From contig CAMNST010000004.1 in NCBI GenBank assembly GCA_946555465.1, forward strand, positions 62,001 through 126,000: a DNA stretch of 64,000 bases, given 5' to 3'. Positions 1 to 7,387 of this stretch are shown here, in pieces. Origin of the DNA: an uncultured Clostridia bacterium (lineage in GTDB: Bacteria > Bacillota > Clostridia > Oscillospirales > Acutalibacteraceae). A program made the position numbers and the translations under genes. The number at the start of each line of letters is the position of its first letter. The stretch's first letter is position 1. Under the pieces are notes generated by a model that searched no databases, was not told where the DNA came from, and was given only the letters and a program-made list of their open reading frames with translations.

Positions 1-813
1 TCGGGTTTGTCTTCTTCTGCTGCTTTTGAGGTGCTTTTAGGTTCCATTATTTCATATTTATATAACGACGGCAAAATTGATCCTGTTACCATTGCAAAGG
101 CAGCACAGTACAGCGAAAACGTGTTTTTCGGCAAACCGTCAGGTCTTCTTGACCAGATGGCATCATCTGTAGGTACTTTTGTTACAATAGATTTTGAAAG
201 TACGGAAGAGCCAGTTATCAAAAAAGTTGATTTTGATTTTGCAAAATCAGGCTACAGTCTTTGCATTGTTGATACGCACGGCAATCACAGCGACCTTACC
301 GATGATTATGCAGCGGTAAGAAGTGAGATGGAATCGGTTGCGCAGGCAATGGGCAAAACTGTTTTAAGAGAAATTACATATGAAGAATTTTTCAGCAGCG
401 TTTCAGATCTTACCGACAAGGTGAATGACAGGGCGCTTCTTCGTGCATTTCATTTCTTTAATGAAAATAAGAGAGTTGAAGATGCGGTAAATGCACTTGA
501 AAACAACAATTTTGAAAGTTTTAAGGATGTTATTACAAGTTCGGGTCTTTCTTCTTATCTTTATAACCAGAATGTTTTTACCCCTCATAATCCAACCGAG
601 CAGAAACTTTCGCTTGCACTCTGTCTCAGCCAGCAGTTGCTTGAAGGAAAAGGCGCATGGAGAGTTCACGGCGGCGGTTTTGCGGGAACCATTCAGGCTT
701 TTGTTCCGAATGATATGCTTGATGAATACAAAAATGTGATGGAATCCGTTTTCGGAAAAGGTTCTTGTTATGTCCTTATTATCAGACCTGTTGGCGGAAC
801 ACGCGTGATTTAA
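1..813 (+). CDS. galK: Galactokinase, C-terminal part (5' end outside window)
   Basis: The reading frame is open from base 1, so the N-terminal part (about a third of a usual 390-430 residue galactokinase) lies upstream of the window. The visible protein starts inside the GHMP-kinase ATP-binding motif (SGLSSSAAFE) and ends with the family's third motif (HGGGFAGTIQAF), which closes over the phosphates. Galactokinase phosphorylates galactose to galactose-1-phosphate at the entry of the Leloir pathway, in the cytosol. The TTG at base 7 is an internal leucine codon of the ATP-binding motif and not a start. No other Leloir gene is visible downstream. The galactokinase call over other GHMP kinases rests on overall length and the motif wording and is fairly secure. 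Confidence 0.88.
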   Translation, partial: SGLSSSAAFEVLLGSIISYLYNDGKIDPVTIAKAAQYSENVFFGKPSGLLDQMASSVGTFVTIDFESTEEPVIKKVDFDFAKSGYSLCIVDTHGNHSDLTDDYAAVRSEMESVAQAMGKTVLREITYEEFFSSVSDLTDKVNDRALLRAFHFFNENKRVEDAVNALENNNFESFKDVITSSGLSSYLYNQNVFTPHNPTEQKLSLALCLSQQLLEGKGAWRVHGGGFAGTIQAFVPNDMLDEYKNVMESVFGKGSCYVLIIRPVGGTRVI

Positions 814-853
814 TAAGAGTATATAAATTCGTTTGTGAAAAGGGAGAATTAAA

Positions 854-1804
854 GTGAAATATATATTTGTAGTCAATCCTATTGCAGGCAACGACGATAA
901 AAGACAGATTTTTTCAAGAATTAAATCTACCTTCAGATGGATTGACGATGAAATGATTATTGAGAAAACCACTTGTCACGGAGATGCAAAAGCAATCGCA
1001 GAAAAATACAGCAAAAAATATGGAAAAGACTGCGTAATTGTTTCCTGCGGAGGTGACGGAACAGTTCACGAAATTGCCAACGGTATTGCAGGTAGTGATA
1101 CGGCGCTTATGATTTTGCCTCTTGGAACAGGCAATGATTTTGCAAAAAAGATTTACGGCACAAAAAAGATAAATGTTGAAAATGTTATAAAGGCTTTCGG
1201 TTTTTATAACAGAAAAATCAAATATGATGTAAAACCTATTGACCTTATTGATTATAACGGCGAAAAATGCATTAATGTTATGAGTTACGGTCTTGATACA
1301 AAGGTTGAAACAATCGGAAGAAAGATTGCCGCAAAGGTACCTGCACTGGGCCATCAGGCTTATAATCTTGCCATTTTTCCTGTTTTGCTTCAGTCGCTTA
1401 AATATTGTATTAATATTGATCTTGACTGTATTGACAAAGACGGAAAAGCATATAAAATACATAAAGAACCGCTTGAATATTCACTGCTTGCAATCTGCAA
1501 TGCCAGTTATTACGGCGGCGGTTTTTGCCCGGCACCTGATGCAGTTCTTGACGACGGCCTGCTGGATTTTGCACTCTGCAACCCGATTAAATTTATACAG
1601 GCACCCGCCCTTATTCCGAAATATGAAAAGGGGCAGATTGATAAGATAAAACAGATAGATTTCGGTCATATCGTCGGCGGACGTATCTGGTCAACTGACG
1701 GCCGTCCTCTTCTCGGAAACTGTGACGGCGAAAATTTTGATTATAGTGATGTTACATTTAAAATAGAGAAAAAGGCTCTTAAACTCTGTTTTATTAAAGA
1801 ATAG
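854..1804 (+). CDS. YegS/DagK-family lipid kinase
   Basis: A 316-residue diacylglycerol-kinase-catalytic-domain protein. The nucleotide-binding motif CGGDGTVHE (near residue 70) and LPLGTGNDFA (near residue 93) are the two signature loops of soluble bacterial lipid kinases (DgkB/YegS/BmrU). Members phosphorylate diacylglycerol or related lipids at the inner membrane face and recycle diacylglycerol released by lipoteichoic acid synthesis. GTG at 854 is chosen as start because AGGGAGA lies 7 bases upstream and the next residues form the expected first strand (KYIFVVNPIAG). It follows galactokinase by 40 bp and may be cotranscribed. The exact lipid substrate cannot be read from sequence. Confidence 0.88.
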   Translation: MKYIFVVNPIAGNDDKRQIFSRIKSTFRWIDDEMIIEKTTCHGDAKAIAEKYSKKYGKDCVIVSCGGDGTVHEIANGIAGSDTALMILPLGTGNDFAKKIYGTKKINVENVIKAFGFYNRKIKYDVKPIDLIDYNGEKCINVMSYGLDTKVETIGRKIAAKVPALGHQAYNLAIFPVLLQSLKYCINIDLDCIDKDGKAYKIHKEPLEYSLLAICNASYYGGGFCPAPDAVLDDGLLDFALCNPIKFIQAPALIPKYEKGQIDKIKQIDFGHIVGGRIWSTDGRPLLGNCDGENFDYSDVTFKIEKKALKLCFIKE

Positions 1805-1919
1805 GGTATATAAATTTTGTGCTTTTAACGAATAAATTTTAAAAATTAAAGAACTTTTAACTGACTCCTTCATAGAATGTACTGAAGTTTACTTCAATAT
1901 TTTACGGAGGAGTTTTGTT

Positions 1920-2750
1920 ATGCCTGATAATTCTGTTTTAGACACAGGTGAAAGACGAATAAATGAAGCGGTTTGCATTGACACAAAACGTATTTTTGAC
2001 AGTTGTGTAAGCAAAGACTGTTTGGAAGATTTAAGGGTTACATTTTTTTCAAGAAGTCAGCGGCTCATTGACGAAGCGGTTACAATTAAAACACGCGACT
2101 GCGTTATTGAGCAGGTGAGCATTGATGTTGAGGAGGTGCCGTTTAACAGAGGATTTTACAGTGTTGATATTACTTTTTACTTTAAAATCTGTTTTGATAC
2201 TTATTCAGCACCATGCACCACTCCTCAGGTGGCAATAGGCTTTGCTCAGTTCAATAAAAAGTGCATTCTTTACGGCAGCGACGGTAATGTAAAGGTGTTT
2301 GTTTCAAACCCGGTCAACGAGGCTATTGACTGTCCTGAAGCACCTCAGTATACAAACCCTGTTGCAAAGGTTCAGGCTGTTGACCCTGTAGTGCTTTCAA
2401 CCGATATCTGCGATGTGTGCGACTGTAATATATCTGTATGCTCATCGTTTCCGCAGTCTATTCTGAATTCAATAGAGGATTCTATGCCTTCATGCGGTTC
2501 ATCAAAGGCTATTCTGGTTACTCTCGGTCTTTTCTCAATCGTTCAGATGGAAAGAGATGCCCAGATTCTTATTCCGGCGTATGACTATTGCGTTCCTGAA
2601 AGAGAATGTAACTGCAGCACCTCAAATCCGTGTGAAACATTCCAGTCAATAGATTTTCCTGTTAATGAATTCTTCCCGATTGACCGCGATAATACCGGCT
2701 GCTGTTCGTGCAACACGGAATGTGAAAATACAAACGATAACGAACAGTAA
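1920..2750 (+). CDS. Cysteine-rich conserved protein of unknown function
   Basis: A 276-residue protein with no signal peptide or membrane segment. It has many cysteines, in an early pair of short motifs (DSCVSKDCLEDLRV near residue 30) and a C-terminal cluster (CNCSTSNPC and CCSCNTEC). Segments rich in beta-forming residues lie between them. I recall similar proteins in sporulating and gut Clostridia annotated only as hypothetical; a spore-coat or exosporium role would fit the cysteines but nothing here proves it. The start ATG has a good ribosome site (ACGGAGGAG) about 8 bases upstream. It stands alone between the lipid kinase and its own strong terminator. An imperfect CTGAAG/CTTCA inverted repeat just before the RBS could be a regulator site. 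Confidence 0.7.
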   Translation: MPDNSVLDTGERRINEAVCIDTKRIFDSCVSKDCLEDLRVTFFSRSQRLIDEAVTIKTRDCVIEQVSIDVEEVPFNRGFYSVDITFYFKICFDTYSAPCTTPQVAIGFAQFNKKCILYGSDGNVKVFVSNPVNEAIDCPEAPQYTNPVAKVQAVDPVVLSTDICDVCDCNISVCSSFPQSILNSIEDSMPSCGSSKAILVTLGLFSIVQMERDAQILIPAYDYCVPERECNCSTSNPCETFQSIDFPVNEFFPIDRDNTGCCSCNTECENTNDNEQ

Positions 2751-2753
2751 ATA

Positions 2754-2783
2754 AAAAGGCTATCTCTTATGAGATAGCCTTTT
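2754..2783 (+). terminator. Intrinsic terminator after the cysteine-rich gene
   Basis: A perfect 13-bp stem (AAAAGGCTATCTC against GAGATAGCCTTTT) with a TTAT loop, 4 bases after the stop codon. The A-run on the left and T-run on the right mean it can also stop leftward transcription from the minus-strand gene that ends at 2792. Confidence 0.9.
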
Positions 2784-2791
2784 GCTATATA

Positions 2792-2983
2792 TTAACCGTT
2801 TGATTTTCTGTTTTCTTCTCTGATTTCTAAAAGCGTGAAGCAAGTATCAATAAAATTTAAATTGATGTTTTCAACCTCTTTGCTTATTTCTGCTTCAATA
2901 ATTGCACGCAACTGATTGTCAGTTACACTTTTGAATCCGGAAAAAATGATTTCTTCCATTTGTTCAACAGCGCTTTGGGTCAA
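2792..2983 (-). CDS. Small acidic protein, 63 aa, unknown function
   Basis: A 63-residue, mostly helical, charged protein without cysteine-rich or membrane features apart from one cysteine. The TTG start at 2983 is supported by AAAAGGAGG ending 7 bases upstream. A well-formed SigA promoter (TTGACT-17 bp-TAAAAT on the minus strand, 3063-3035) is placed about 50 bp upstream, and that promoter contains a palindrome likely bound by the divergent XRE regulator. The gene is therefore real and probably repressed by its neighbour. I do not recognise the family; a small partner protein or an antitoxin-like role would be speculation. Confidence 0.65.
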   Translation of the reverse strand: MTQSAVEQMEEIIFSGFKSVTDNQLRAIIEAEISKEVENINLNFIDTCFTLLEIREENRKSNG

Positions 2984-3034
2984 AATATCGCCTCCTTTTC
3001 TGATTTTTTGTAAATAATATTAACCAACAAATTT

Positions 3035-3063
3035 ATTTTATGGGCATTACCCATAAAAGTCAA
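3035..3063 (-). promoter_or_regulatory. SigA promoter with palindromic operator in its spacer
   Basis: On the minus strand, TTGACT (3063-3058) and TAAAAT (3040-3035) are separated by exactly 17 bp. The spacer region contains the inverted repeat TTATGGG-N5-CCCATAA (3038-3044 and 3050-3056). A repressor bound there would cover both promoter elements. The divergent XRE gene is the obvious candidate ligand. Hexamers and palindrome are seen directly; repression is inferred. Confidence 0.7.
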
Positions 3064-3093
3064 TATGTTTGTCACACATATTTTATAATTTTT

Positions 3094-3303
3094 ATGGTGA
3101 TTTTATTGAAATTTAAAAGAATTAGAGATTTAAGAGAAGATAAAGACATAAAACAGCGACAGATAGCAGAGTATTTATCCATTAATCAAAGCACATATTC
3201 CGATTATGAAACAGGCAGAACAACCATTTCTGTTGAAGCACTGATAAAACTTGCCGATTATTACGGCGTTACTCTTGATTATCTTGTCGGCAGAGAAGAC
3301 TGA
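3094..3303 (+). CDS. XRE-family helix-turn-helix regulator
   Basis: A compact 69-residue Cro/CI-type protein consisting almost only of the DNA-binding domain. The pattern RQIAEYLSINQSTYSDYETG is the helix-turn-helix with its recognition helix, followed by SVEALIKLADYYGVTLDYLVG, the standard end of such domains. An upstream in-frame ATG at 3040 overlaps the -10 box of the divergent promoter and would add an unlikely hydrophobic stretch, so ATG 3094 (or GTG 3097 / TTG 3106) is preferred. None has a clear Shine-Dalgarno, so the exact start is uncertain. It faces away from the 63-aa gene, with a palindrome between them, and likely regulates that gene. Confidence 0.82.
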   Translation: MVILLKFKRIRDLREDKDIKQRQIAEYLSINQSTYSDYETGRTTISVEALIKLADYYGVTLDYLVGRED

Positions 3304-3305
3304 TG

Positions 3306-3345
3306 AACAGGCAATGCATTTGATAATGTATCGGCCTGTTTTTTA
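3306..3345 (+). terminator. Intrinsic terminator of the XRE gene
   Basis: Stem AACAGGC (3306-3312) with GCCTGTT (3334-3340), extended inside by ATGCAT/ATGTAT pairing, followed by TTTTTT. It begins 3 bases after the stop codon. Confidence 0.8.
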
Positions 3346-3468
3346 TCTCTTGATAAAAATGCATGCTTTGTTCAATTATGCGTATTTTGCCAAAAGTAAG
3401 TATTTAATTGTGTTTAGCGACAGCAAAGCCGTGCGTTTTTAATGCGTAGTGTATGCTGCGCATTTTTT
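3340..3468 (+). ncRNA. Structured RNA element, copy 1 (possibly partial)
   Basis: This stretch is an imperfect direct repeat of 3546-3675. It contains a small hairpin around TTTTTAT/ATAAAAA, a long-range helix between 3360-3372 and 3422-3435 (13 pairs with one bulge), the conserved block TGTGTTTAGCGACAGC, and an intrinsic terminator. I see no promoter of its own and no equivalent of the 5' arm found before copy 2, so this may be a truncated duplicate or may be made by readthrough from the XRE gene. There is no credible ORF with a ribosome site. Known RNA families were not searched. Confidence 0.5.
3441..3468 (+). terminator. Terminator of RNA element copy 1
   Basis: Nine-pair stem AATGCGTAG (3441-3449) with CTGCGCATT (3456-3464), loop TGTATG, then Ts. 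The same hairpin ends copy 2. Confidence 0.75.
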
Positions 3469-3469
3469 A

Positions 3470-3498
3470 TTGACTAATTTTTTCCTCTGTGGTAAAAT
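3470..3498 (+). promoter_or_regulatory. SigA promoter for RNA element copy 2
   Basis: TTGACT (3470-3475), 17-bp spacer, TAAAAT (3493-3498). The predicted start, about base 3505, is the first base of GCTAAACACA, which is exactly complementary to a block near the 3' end of the element. Confidence 0.72.
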
Positions 3499-3504
3499 AA
3501 TTAT

Positions 3505-3677
3505 GCTAAACACATTTTGATATGATACAAAAAAAGTAGGTGACATTTTTATCTTCTGATAAAAATGCCGGCTTTGTTAATCATCTGCTTTTTTTGTTTT
3601 ATTAAAGTATCTGATTGTGTTTAGCGACAGCAGAGCCGTGCGTTTTTTATGCGTGGCGTATGCTGCGCATTTTTTAT
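3505..3677 (+). ncRNA. Candidate novel small structured RNA, about 170 nt, copy 2
   Basis: A promoter, a predicted start and an intrinsic terminator delimit a transcript of about 170 nt without a convincing ORF. Visible structure: GCTAAACACA (3505-3514) pairs perfectly with TGTGTTTAGC (3616-3625). A 9-bp hairpin CATTTTTAT/ATAAAAATG occupies 3544-3567. TGCCGGCTTTGTT (3566-3578) pairs with 3629-3642, with one bulge and G-U pairs. The first and third helices interlock, giving pseudoknot topology, or they are alternative folds. The element is duplicated just upstream. I do not recognise the family; it may be a regulatory small RNA. Expression and fold are inferred. Confidence 0.58.
3649..3675 (+). 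terminator. Terminator of RNA element copy 2
   Basis: Stem ATGCGTGG (3649-3656) with CTGCGCAT (3663-3670), including two G-U pairs, loop CGTATG, then a T-run. Confidence 0.75.
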
Positions 3678-3692
3678 TTCAGGGGGTGAATT

Positions 3693-3734
3693 ATGTTCGT
3701 AAAATCAAACGCACGCTTCAATGTCGCCGCATAA
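3693..3734 (+). CDS. Possible 13-residue peptide ORF
   Basis: ATG at 3693 opens a 13-codon frame (MFVKSNARFNVAA, then TAA). It is preceded at ideal distance by the strong ribosome site AGGGGG (3681-3686) and followed 17 bases later by a terminator. The whole unit lies immediately after the terminator of the structured RNA, so it would need readthrough. It could be a leader peptide, a tiny secreted or signalling peptide, or chance. Only the ribosome site and the terminator argue for it. Confidence 0.3.
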   Translation: MFVKSNARFNVAA

Positions 3735-3751
3735 ACACAAATACACACAGG

Positions 3752-3780
3752 CTGTTCCGATTTTCATCGGAACAGTTTTT
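3752..3780 (+). terminator. Strong intrinsic terminator
   Basis: Perfect 10-bp stem CTGTTCCGAT / ATCGGAACAG (3752-3761, 3766-3775) with a short loop, then TTTTTATTTAT. It ends the rightward unit and lies against the 3' end of malQ. Confidence 0.88.
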
Positions 3781-5299
3781 ATTTATCAAACACCGGATAC
3801 ATCCGCTTGTAAAGAGAATTTATTTTTCTGAAATAATCTTTATCTATTGAACGGATAGTATCGTCCGTTGTGCGAAAACGCCAGTTTTTATCCGGTACGC
3901 CGGGAATATTCATTCTGGCATCAGAGCCGAAACCGCACATATCCTGAAGTGCAATAACAGCAACGTTGGATGCACTTTTCCATACCGCCTCAATAACTTT
4001 TCGGCAGGAGGGGCTGTAATAACCGCCTTCGCCCCAGTTGTCGCCGCTGAAGCCAACGTAATCAAGGGCAAATCTGCGTTCTTCTTCGCTTGCCTCCCAG
4101 AGCCAGCCGAGAATGGTGTTGTTATCGTGGGTGCCAACGTAATTTATGCTGTTTGGTATTGCATTATGCGGCATATGCGATGAATCGGAATTCGGATCAA
4201 AACCAAACTGAACCACTTTCATTCCGGGGAATTTTGTGTCTTCCAAAAGTTTAACAACATCTTCGCCGAAAACACCGAGATCTTCGGCAATAATCGGTGC
4301 ATTCGGATAAACTTCAAACACCTTGTCAAACAGTTTCATTTTTGGCCCGTCAACCCATTCTCCTATTTTAGCAGTTTCGGAATCTGCAGGAACTTCCCAG
4401 TAAGAGGCGAATGCCCTGAAATGGTCTATACGAACAATATCGTACGTTTTAAGGGCCTGACCGATACGGGAAATCCACCAGCCGTAGCCGTCTTTTTCCA
4501 TTGTGTTCCAATCATAAATCGGATTGCCCCATAACTGGCCGTTTTCGCTGAAATAATCGGGCGGAACGCCTGCAACTTTTTCAACTTTAAGTGTTTTTTC
4601 ATCAATAAGAAACATCGGCAGATTTGACCATACATCAACGCTGTCCATTGCAACGTAAATCGGCATATCGCCTATAACAGCAATGCCTTTTTTATTGGCA
4701 TATTCTTTCAGATTATTCCATTGTTTAAAGAAAATAAACTGAACAAATTTCCAGAAAGCGGCAGATTTTTCGTATGCATAAATATCTTTTATACATTCAA
4801 AATAGTGCGCATGGCTGCTTTCCCATTCCCACCAGGGTTTCATATTTTCAGCCTCTTTGACTGCCATAAATACGCTGTAATCGGTAAGCCACGGATGATT
4901 CAGTTCAAATTCTTTAATCTCTTTTGCGAGATTTTCATCAATGGAGAGAAATGCTTTTTTCAAAAGCGCAAGCCGTTTTTCTGCGGCAAATTCATAGTCA
5001 GCGGTATAGGGCGAGCCGGTATAAATATTACTTTTGACATCCTCGTCGCTTACCAGTCCCATATCGCGCAGTCCTTCAGGGTCAATAAAAAGATAGTTGC
5101 CTGCGAAAGCGGATGGCGAGCAGTAGGGCGAATTGGCACCGTCAAGCGGATTGAACGGAAGCACCTGCCAGTATGTAAAGCCCATATCTGCTATGGTATC
5201 TATAAACTCTTTTGCGTTTCTGTTAAATACGCCGACACCGTATTGCGACGGCATTGAACTTATATGGAGCAAAACGCCTGCCCCTCGTCTCTCTAACAT
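3779..5299 (-). CDS. malQ: 4-alpha-glucanotransferase (amylomaltase)
   Basis: A 506-residue GH77 enzyme of normal length. Motifs seen: N-terminal RRGAGVLLHISSMPSQYGVG, IGDMPIYVA, the nucleophile region VRIDHFRAFASYW (the aspartate of RIDHF), the acid/base region IIAEDLG, and THDNNT with the third catalytic aspartate. It transfers alpha-1,4-glucan segments between chains in maltodextrin and glycogen metabolism, in the cytosol. ATG at 5299 has AAAGGTGA upstream and its own promoter (5359-5331). No glycogen or maltose genes neighbour it here, so it is probably monocistronic. Confidence 0.95.
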   Translation of the reverse strand: MLERRGAGVLLHISSMPSQYGVGVFNRNAKEFIDTIADMGFTYWQVLPFNPLDGANSPYCSPSAFAGNYLFIDPEGLRDMGLVSDEDVKSNIYTGSPYTADYEFAAEKRLALLKKAFLSIDENLAKEIKEFELNHPWLTDYSVFMAVKEAENMKPWWEWESSHAHYFECIKDIYAYEKSAAFWKFVQFIFFKQWNNLKEYANKKGIAVIGDMPIYVAMDSVDVWSNLPMFLIDEKTLKVEKVAGVPPDYFSENGQLWGNPIYDWNTMEKDGYGWWISRIGQALKTYDIVRIDHFRAFASYWEVPADSETAKIGEWVDGPKMKLFDKVFEVYPNAPIIAEDLGVFGEDVVKLLEDTKFPGMKVVQFGFDPNSDSSHMPHNAIPNSINYVGTHDNNTILGWLWEASEEERRFALDYVGFSGDNWGEGGYYSPSCRKVIEAVWKSASNVAVIALQDMCGFGSDARMNIPGVPDKNWRFRTTDDTIRSIDKDYFRKINSLYKRMYPVFDK

Positions 5300-5330
5300 A
5301 TAGTATCACCTTTTTGAAAATAGTGACATT

Positions 5331-5359
5331 ATTTTATCATTAATTTTTTGTTAAATCAA
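5331..5359 (-). promoter_or_regulatory. SigA promoter of malQ
   Basis: Minus strand TTGATT (5359-5354), 17-bp spacer, TAAAAT (5336-5331), about 30 bp upstream of the malQ start. Confidence 0.65.
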
Positions 5360-5421
5360 TATCTTGTCTATTATTGCTATATTTATCTTATTAAAATTAT
5401 TAATTTATTAATAATTATATA

Positions 5422-5450
5422 TTGATTATAAATTTCTGTTTTGTTATAAT
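5422..5450 (+). promoter_or_regulatory. SigA promoter of the miaB-mutS-mutL operon
   Basis: TTGATT (5422-5427), 17-bp spacer, TATAAT (5445-5450). It lies 34 bp before the proposed miaB start and no other strong promoter is evident before mutS. Confidence 0.68.
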
Positions 5451-5483
5451 ATTTTCCGTATAATAATGTGAGAGGTGAAAATA

Positions 5484-6920
5484 ATGGGCGCTGAGAAAAG
5501 GAAAACAGAAACAGTAAGCAGGGAAGAACTTGAAATTCAAAAACAATTTTCTCAAAAAGTAGGCTCTGTTATTTCATCAAAATATGCTGAAAAACCAAAG
5601 GCGTGTGTTATTACTTACGGCTGCCAGCAGAATGTTGCCGACAGTGAAAGAATTAAAGGTATGCTTGAAGTTATGGGGTATGATTTTACCGAGGAAAGAC
5701 TTGAAGCAAAACTGATTATTTTTAATACCTGTGCAGTAAGAGAACACGCAGAGGACAGGGTTTTCGGCAATGTTGGTTCACTGAAAAAATACAAGAGAGA
5801 AAATCCGGATGCGGTTATTGCTCTTTGCGGCTGTATGATGCAGCAAAAACATATTGCTGATAAAATAAAGCAGTCGTATCCTTTTGTTGATCTTGTTTTC
5901 GGAACACATGTTGTTCACTGCCTGCCCGAACTGCTCTATAAGGCGCTTACGGGCAGAAAAAGAGTTTTTGAAATTCCCGATATGGATGGAGTTATTGCCG
6001 AGGGTATTCCCGTAAAACGTGATAATGACGCCAAGGCATGGCTGCCTATTATGTATGGCTGCAATAATTTCTGTTCTTACTGTATTGTTCCTTATGTGAG
6101 GGGCAGGGAACGCAGCAGAACAAAAGATGATGTTGTGAATGAGTTTAAGCAACTTGTGGCAGAGGGGTATAAAGAAATTACACTTCTTGGTCAGAATGTA
6201 AATTCATATGGTAAAGATTTAATTCCTCGGGTCACTTTTGCCGAACTGCTAAAAGAACTCAGCGAACTTGACGGCGATTTCAGAATCAGATTTATGACAA
6301 GCCACCCGAAAGACTGCACCAAAGAACTCATTGAAACGATGGCAAACTGTGACAAAGTTGCCCAGCATCTGCATCTGCCTTTCCAGAGCGGCAGCAACAG
6401 AGTTCTTAAGGCGATGAACAGGCATTATACAAGGGAACAGTATCTTGAACTGATTAACTACGCAAAAGAGTTAATGGGTGATGAACTCTCAATAACAAGC
6501 GATATTATAGTTGGTTTCCCGGGTGAAACATATGAAGAATTCAAAGAGACCCTTTCGCTTGTTGAAGAGATAAAAGCAACTTCGCTGTTTACATTTATTT
6601 ATTCACCGCGCAAAGGTACTCCGGCAGCAGAGATGGACGACCCTGTTTCTGCCGAAGAAAAATCAAAATGGTTTAAAGAACTTACTGATTTGCAGGAAAA
6701 AATCAGCGGCGAACAAATGGCACTTCACAAGGGAAAAACTTATAAGTGTTATGTTTACGGCAAAGGAAAATTAAGCGATAATTATGTTGCTGCCAGAAAC
6801 GACGGCAATTTGATTATAGAATTTGAAGGTGACGAAAGCCTTATCGGAACCTTCCAAAACATTAAAGTAATCGAACCTCTTACCTTTGTAATGAGGGGAG
6901 AAATTGTAAAGGAGAAATAA
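5484..6920 (+). CDS. miaB: tRNA-2-methylthio-N6-dimethylallyladenosine synthase
   Basis: A 478-residue radical-SAM methylthiotransferase. Domains in order: N-terminal UPF0004 domain with its three iron-sulfur cysteines (TYGCQQN, FNTCAVRE, ALCGCMMQQ); radical-SAM core with CNNFCSYC (CxxxCxxC) followed by VRGRERSR; C-terminal TRAM domain. It adds the methylthio group to i6A37 of tRNAs, acting after MiaA, whose gene closes the same operon. GTG at 5475 is in frame, but GAGAGGTG sits correctly for ATG 5484, which is preferred. It is joined directly to ylbF (1-bp gap). Confidence 0.95.
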   Translation: MGAEKRKTETVSREELEIQKQFSQKVGSVISSKYAEKPKACVITYGCQQNVADSERIKGMLEVMGYDFTEERLEAKLIIFNTCAVREHAEDRVFGNVGSLKKYKRENPDAVIALCGCMMQQKHIADKIKQSYPFVDLVFGTHVVHCLPELLYKALTGRKRVFEIPDMDGVIAEGIPVKRDNDAKAWLPIMYGCNNFCSYCIVPYVRGRERSRTKDDVVNEFKQLVAEGYKEITLLGQNVNSYGKDLIPRVTFAELLKELSELDGDFRIRFMTSHPKDCTKELIETMANCDKVAQHLHLPFQSGSNRVLKAMNRHYTREQYLELINYAKELMGDELSITSDIIVGFPGETYEEFKETLSLVEEIKATSLFTFIYSPRKGTPAAEMDDPVSAEEKSKWFKELTDLQEKISGEQMALHKGKTYKCYVYGKGKLSDNYVAARNDGNLIIEFEGDESLIGTFQNIKVIEPLTFVMRGEIVKEK

Positions 6921-6921
6921 T

Positions 6922-7335
6922 ATGAGTATTGAATCAGCACTCAGAGAATTAGGCAAAGAAATTCAGAAAGATGAACGTTTTGTTGCTCTTCAGGCAGCAG
7001 CAAAAGCAAATGACGGTGATGAAAAACTCCAGCAGCAGATGCAGGAAATGCAACTCATTTCACTCAAATATCAGCAGGAGGCTGAAAAGGGTGAAGAAGC
7101 ATCTCAGGAAAGAATTGCCGAACTTCAGGAAGATTATCAGAAACTCTACGGCGAAATTATGGAAGGCGAAAATATGCAGAAATATTCTGCTGCCGCTGCC
7201 GAAATGGAGCAGATGGCACAGTATATCAGCGGTATGATCGGCCTTTTCTTTGACGGACAGGATGCAGAAACCTGCGAACTTCCTAAAGATGACGGCTGCA
7301 CACATGACTGCTGCACATGCGGCGGATGCCACTAA
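6922..7335 (+). CDS. YlbF/YmcA-family protein with a cysteine-rich tail
   Basis: A 137-residue, almost wholly helical protein of the YlbF/YmcA (Com_YlbF) family. In Bacillus the family forms the Y-complex that binds iron-sulfur clusters and affects RNase Y, competence and biofilm formation. The body is glutamine- and glutamate-rich coiled helix. The last 20 residues carry a cysteine/histidine cluster (CTHDCCTCGGCH), a likely metal or Fe-S site consistent with that complex. It begins one base after miaB ends and precedes mutS by 52 bp. Its place beside the iron-sulfur enzyme MiaB is also suggestive. Family assignment is good; the function in this organism is not established. Confidence 0.8.
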   Translation: MSIESALRELGKEIQKDERFVALQAAAKANDGDEKLQQQMQEMQLISLKYQQEAEKGEEASQERIAELQEDYQKLYGEIMEGENMQKYSAAAAEMEQMAQYISGMIGLFFDGQDAETCELPKDDGCTHDCCTCGGCH

Positions 7336-7387
7336 TTTATACAGACTGAATTGAATTTTTAAAATCACGAAAAGAGAGGGAAGAATA

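Noticed and set aside
403..972. 189-aa minus-strand ORF across galK and the lipid kinase
   Set aside because: Antisense shadow of two recognised genes, composition of a noncoding frame.
3251..3442. 63-aa plus-strand ORF after the XRE gene
   Set aside because: It overlaps the XRE 3' end and a terminator and copy 1 of the RNA element, has no ribosome site and low-complexity content.
3617..3850. 77-aa ORF over RNA copy 2
   Set aside because: It crosses two intrinsic terminators, has no Shine-Dalgarno and runs into the malQ 3' end.
4721..5257. 178-aa ORF opposite malQ
   Set aside because: It lies wholly antisense to a well-conserved gene with correct codon pattern on the other strand; no start signal.
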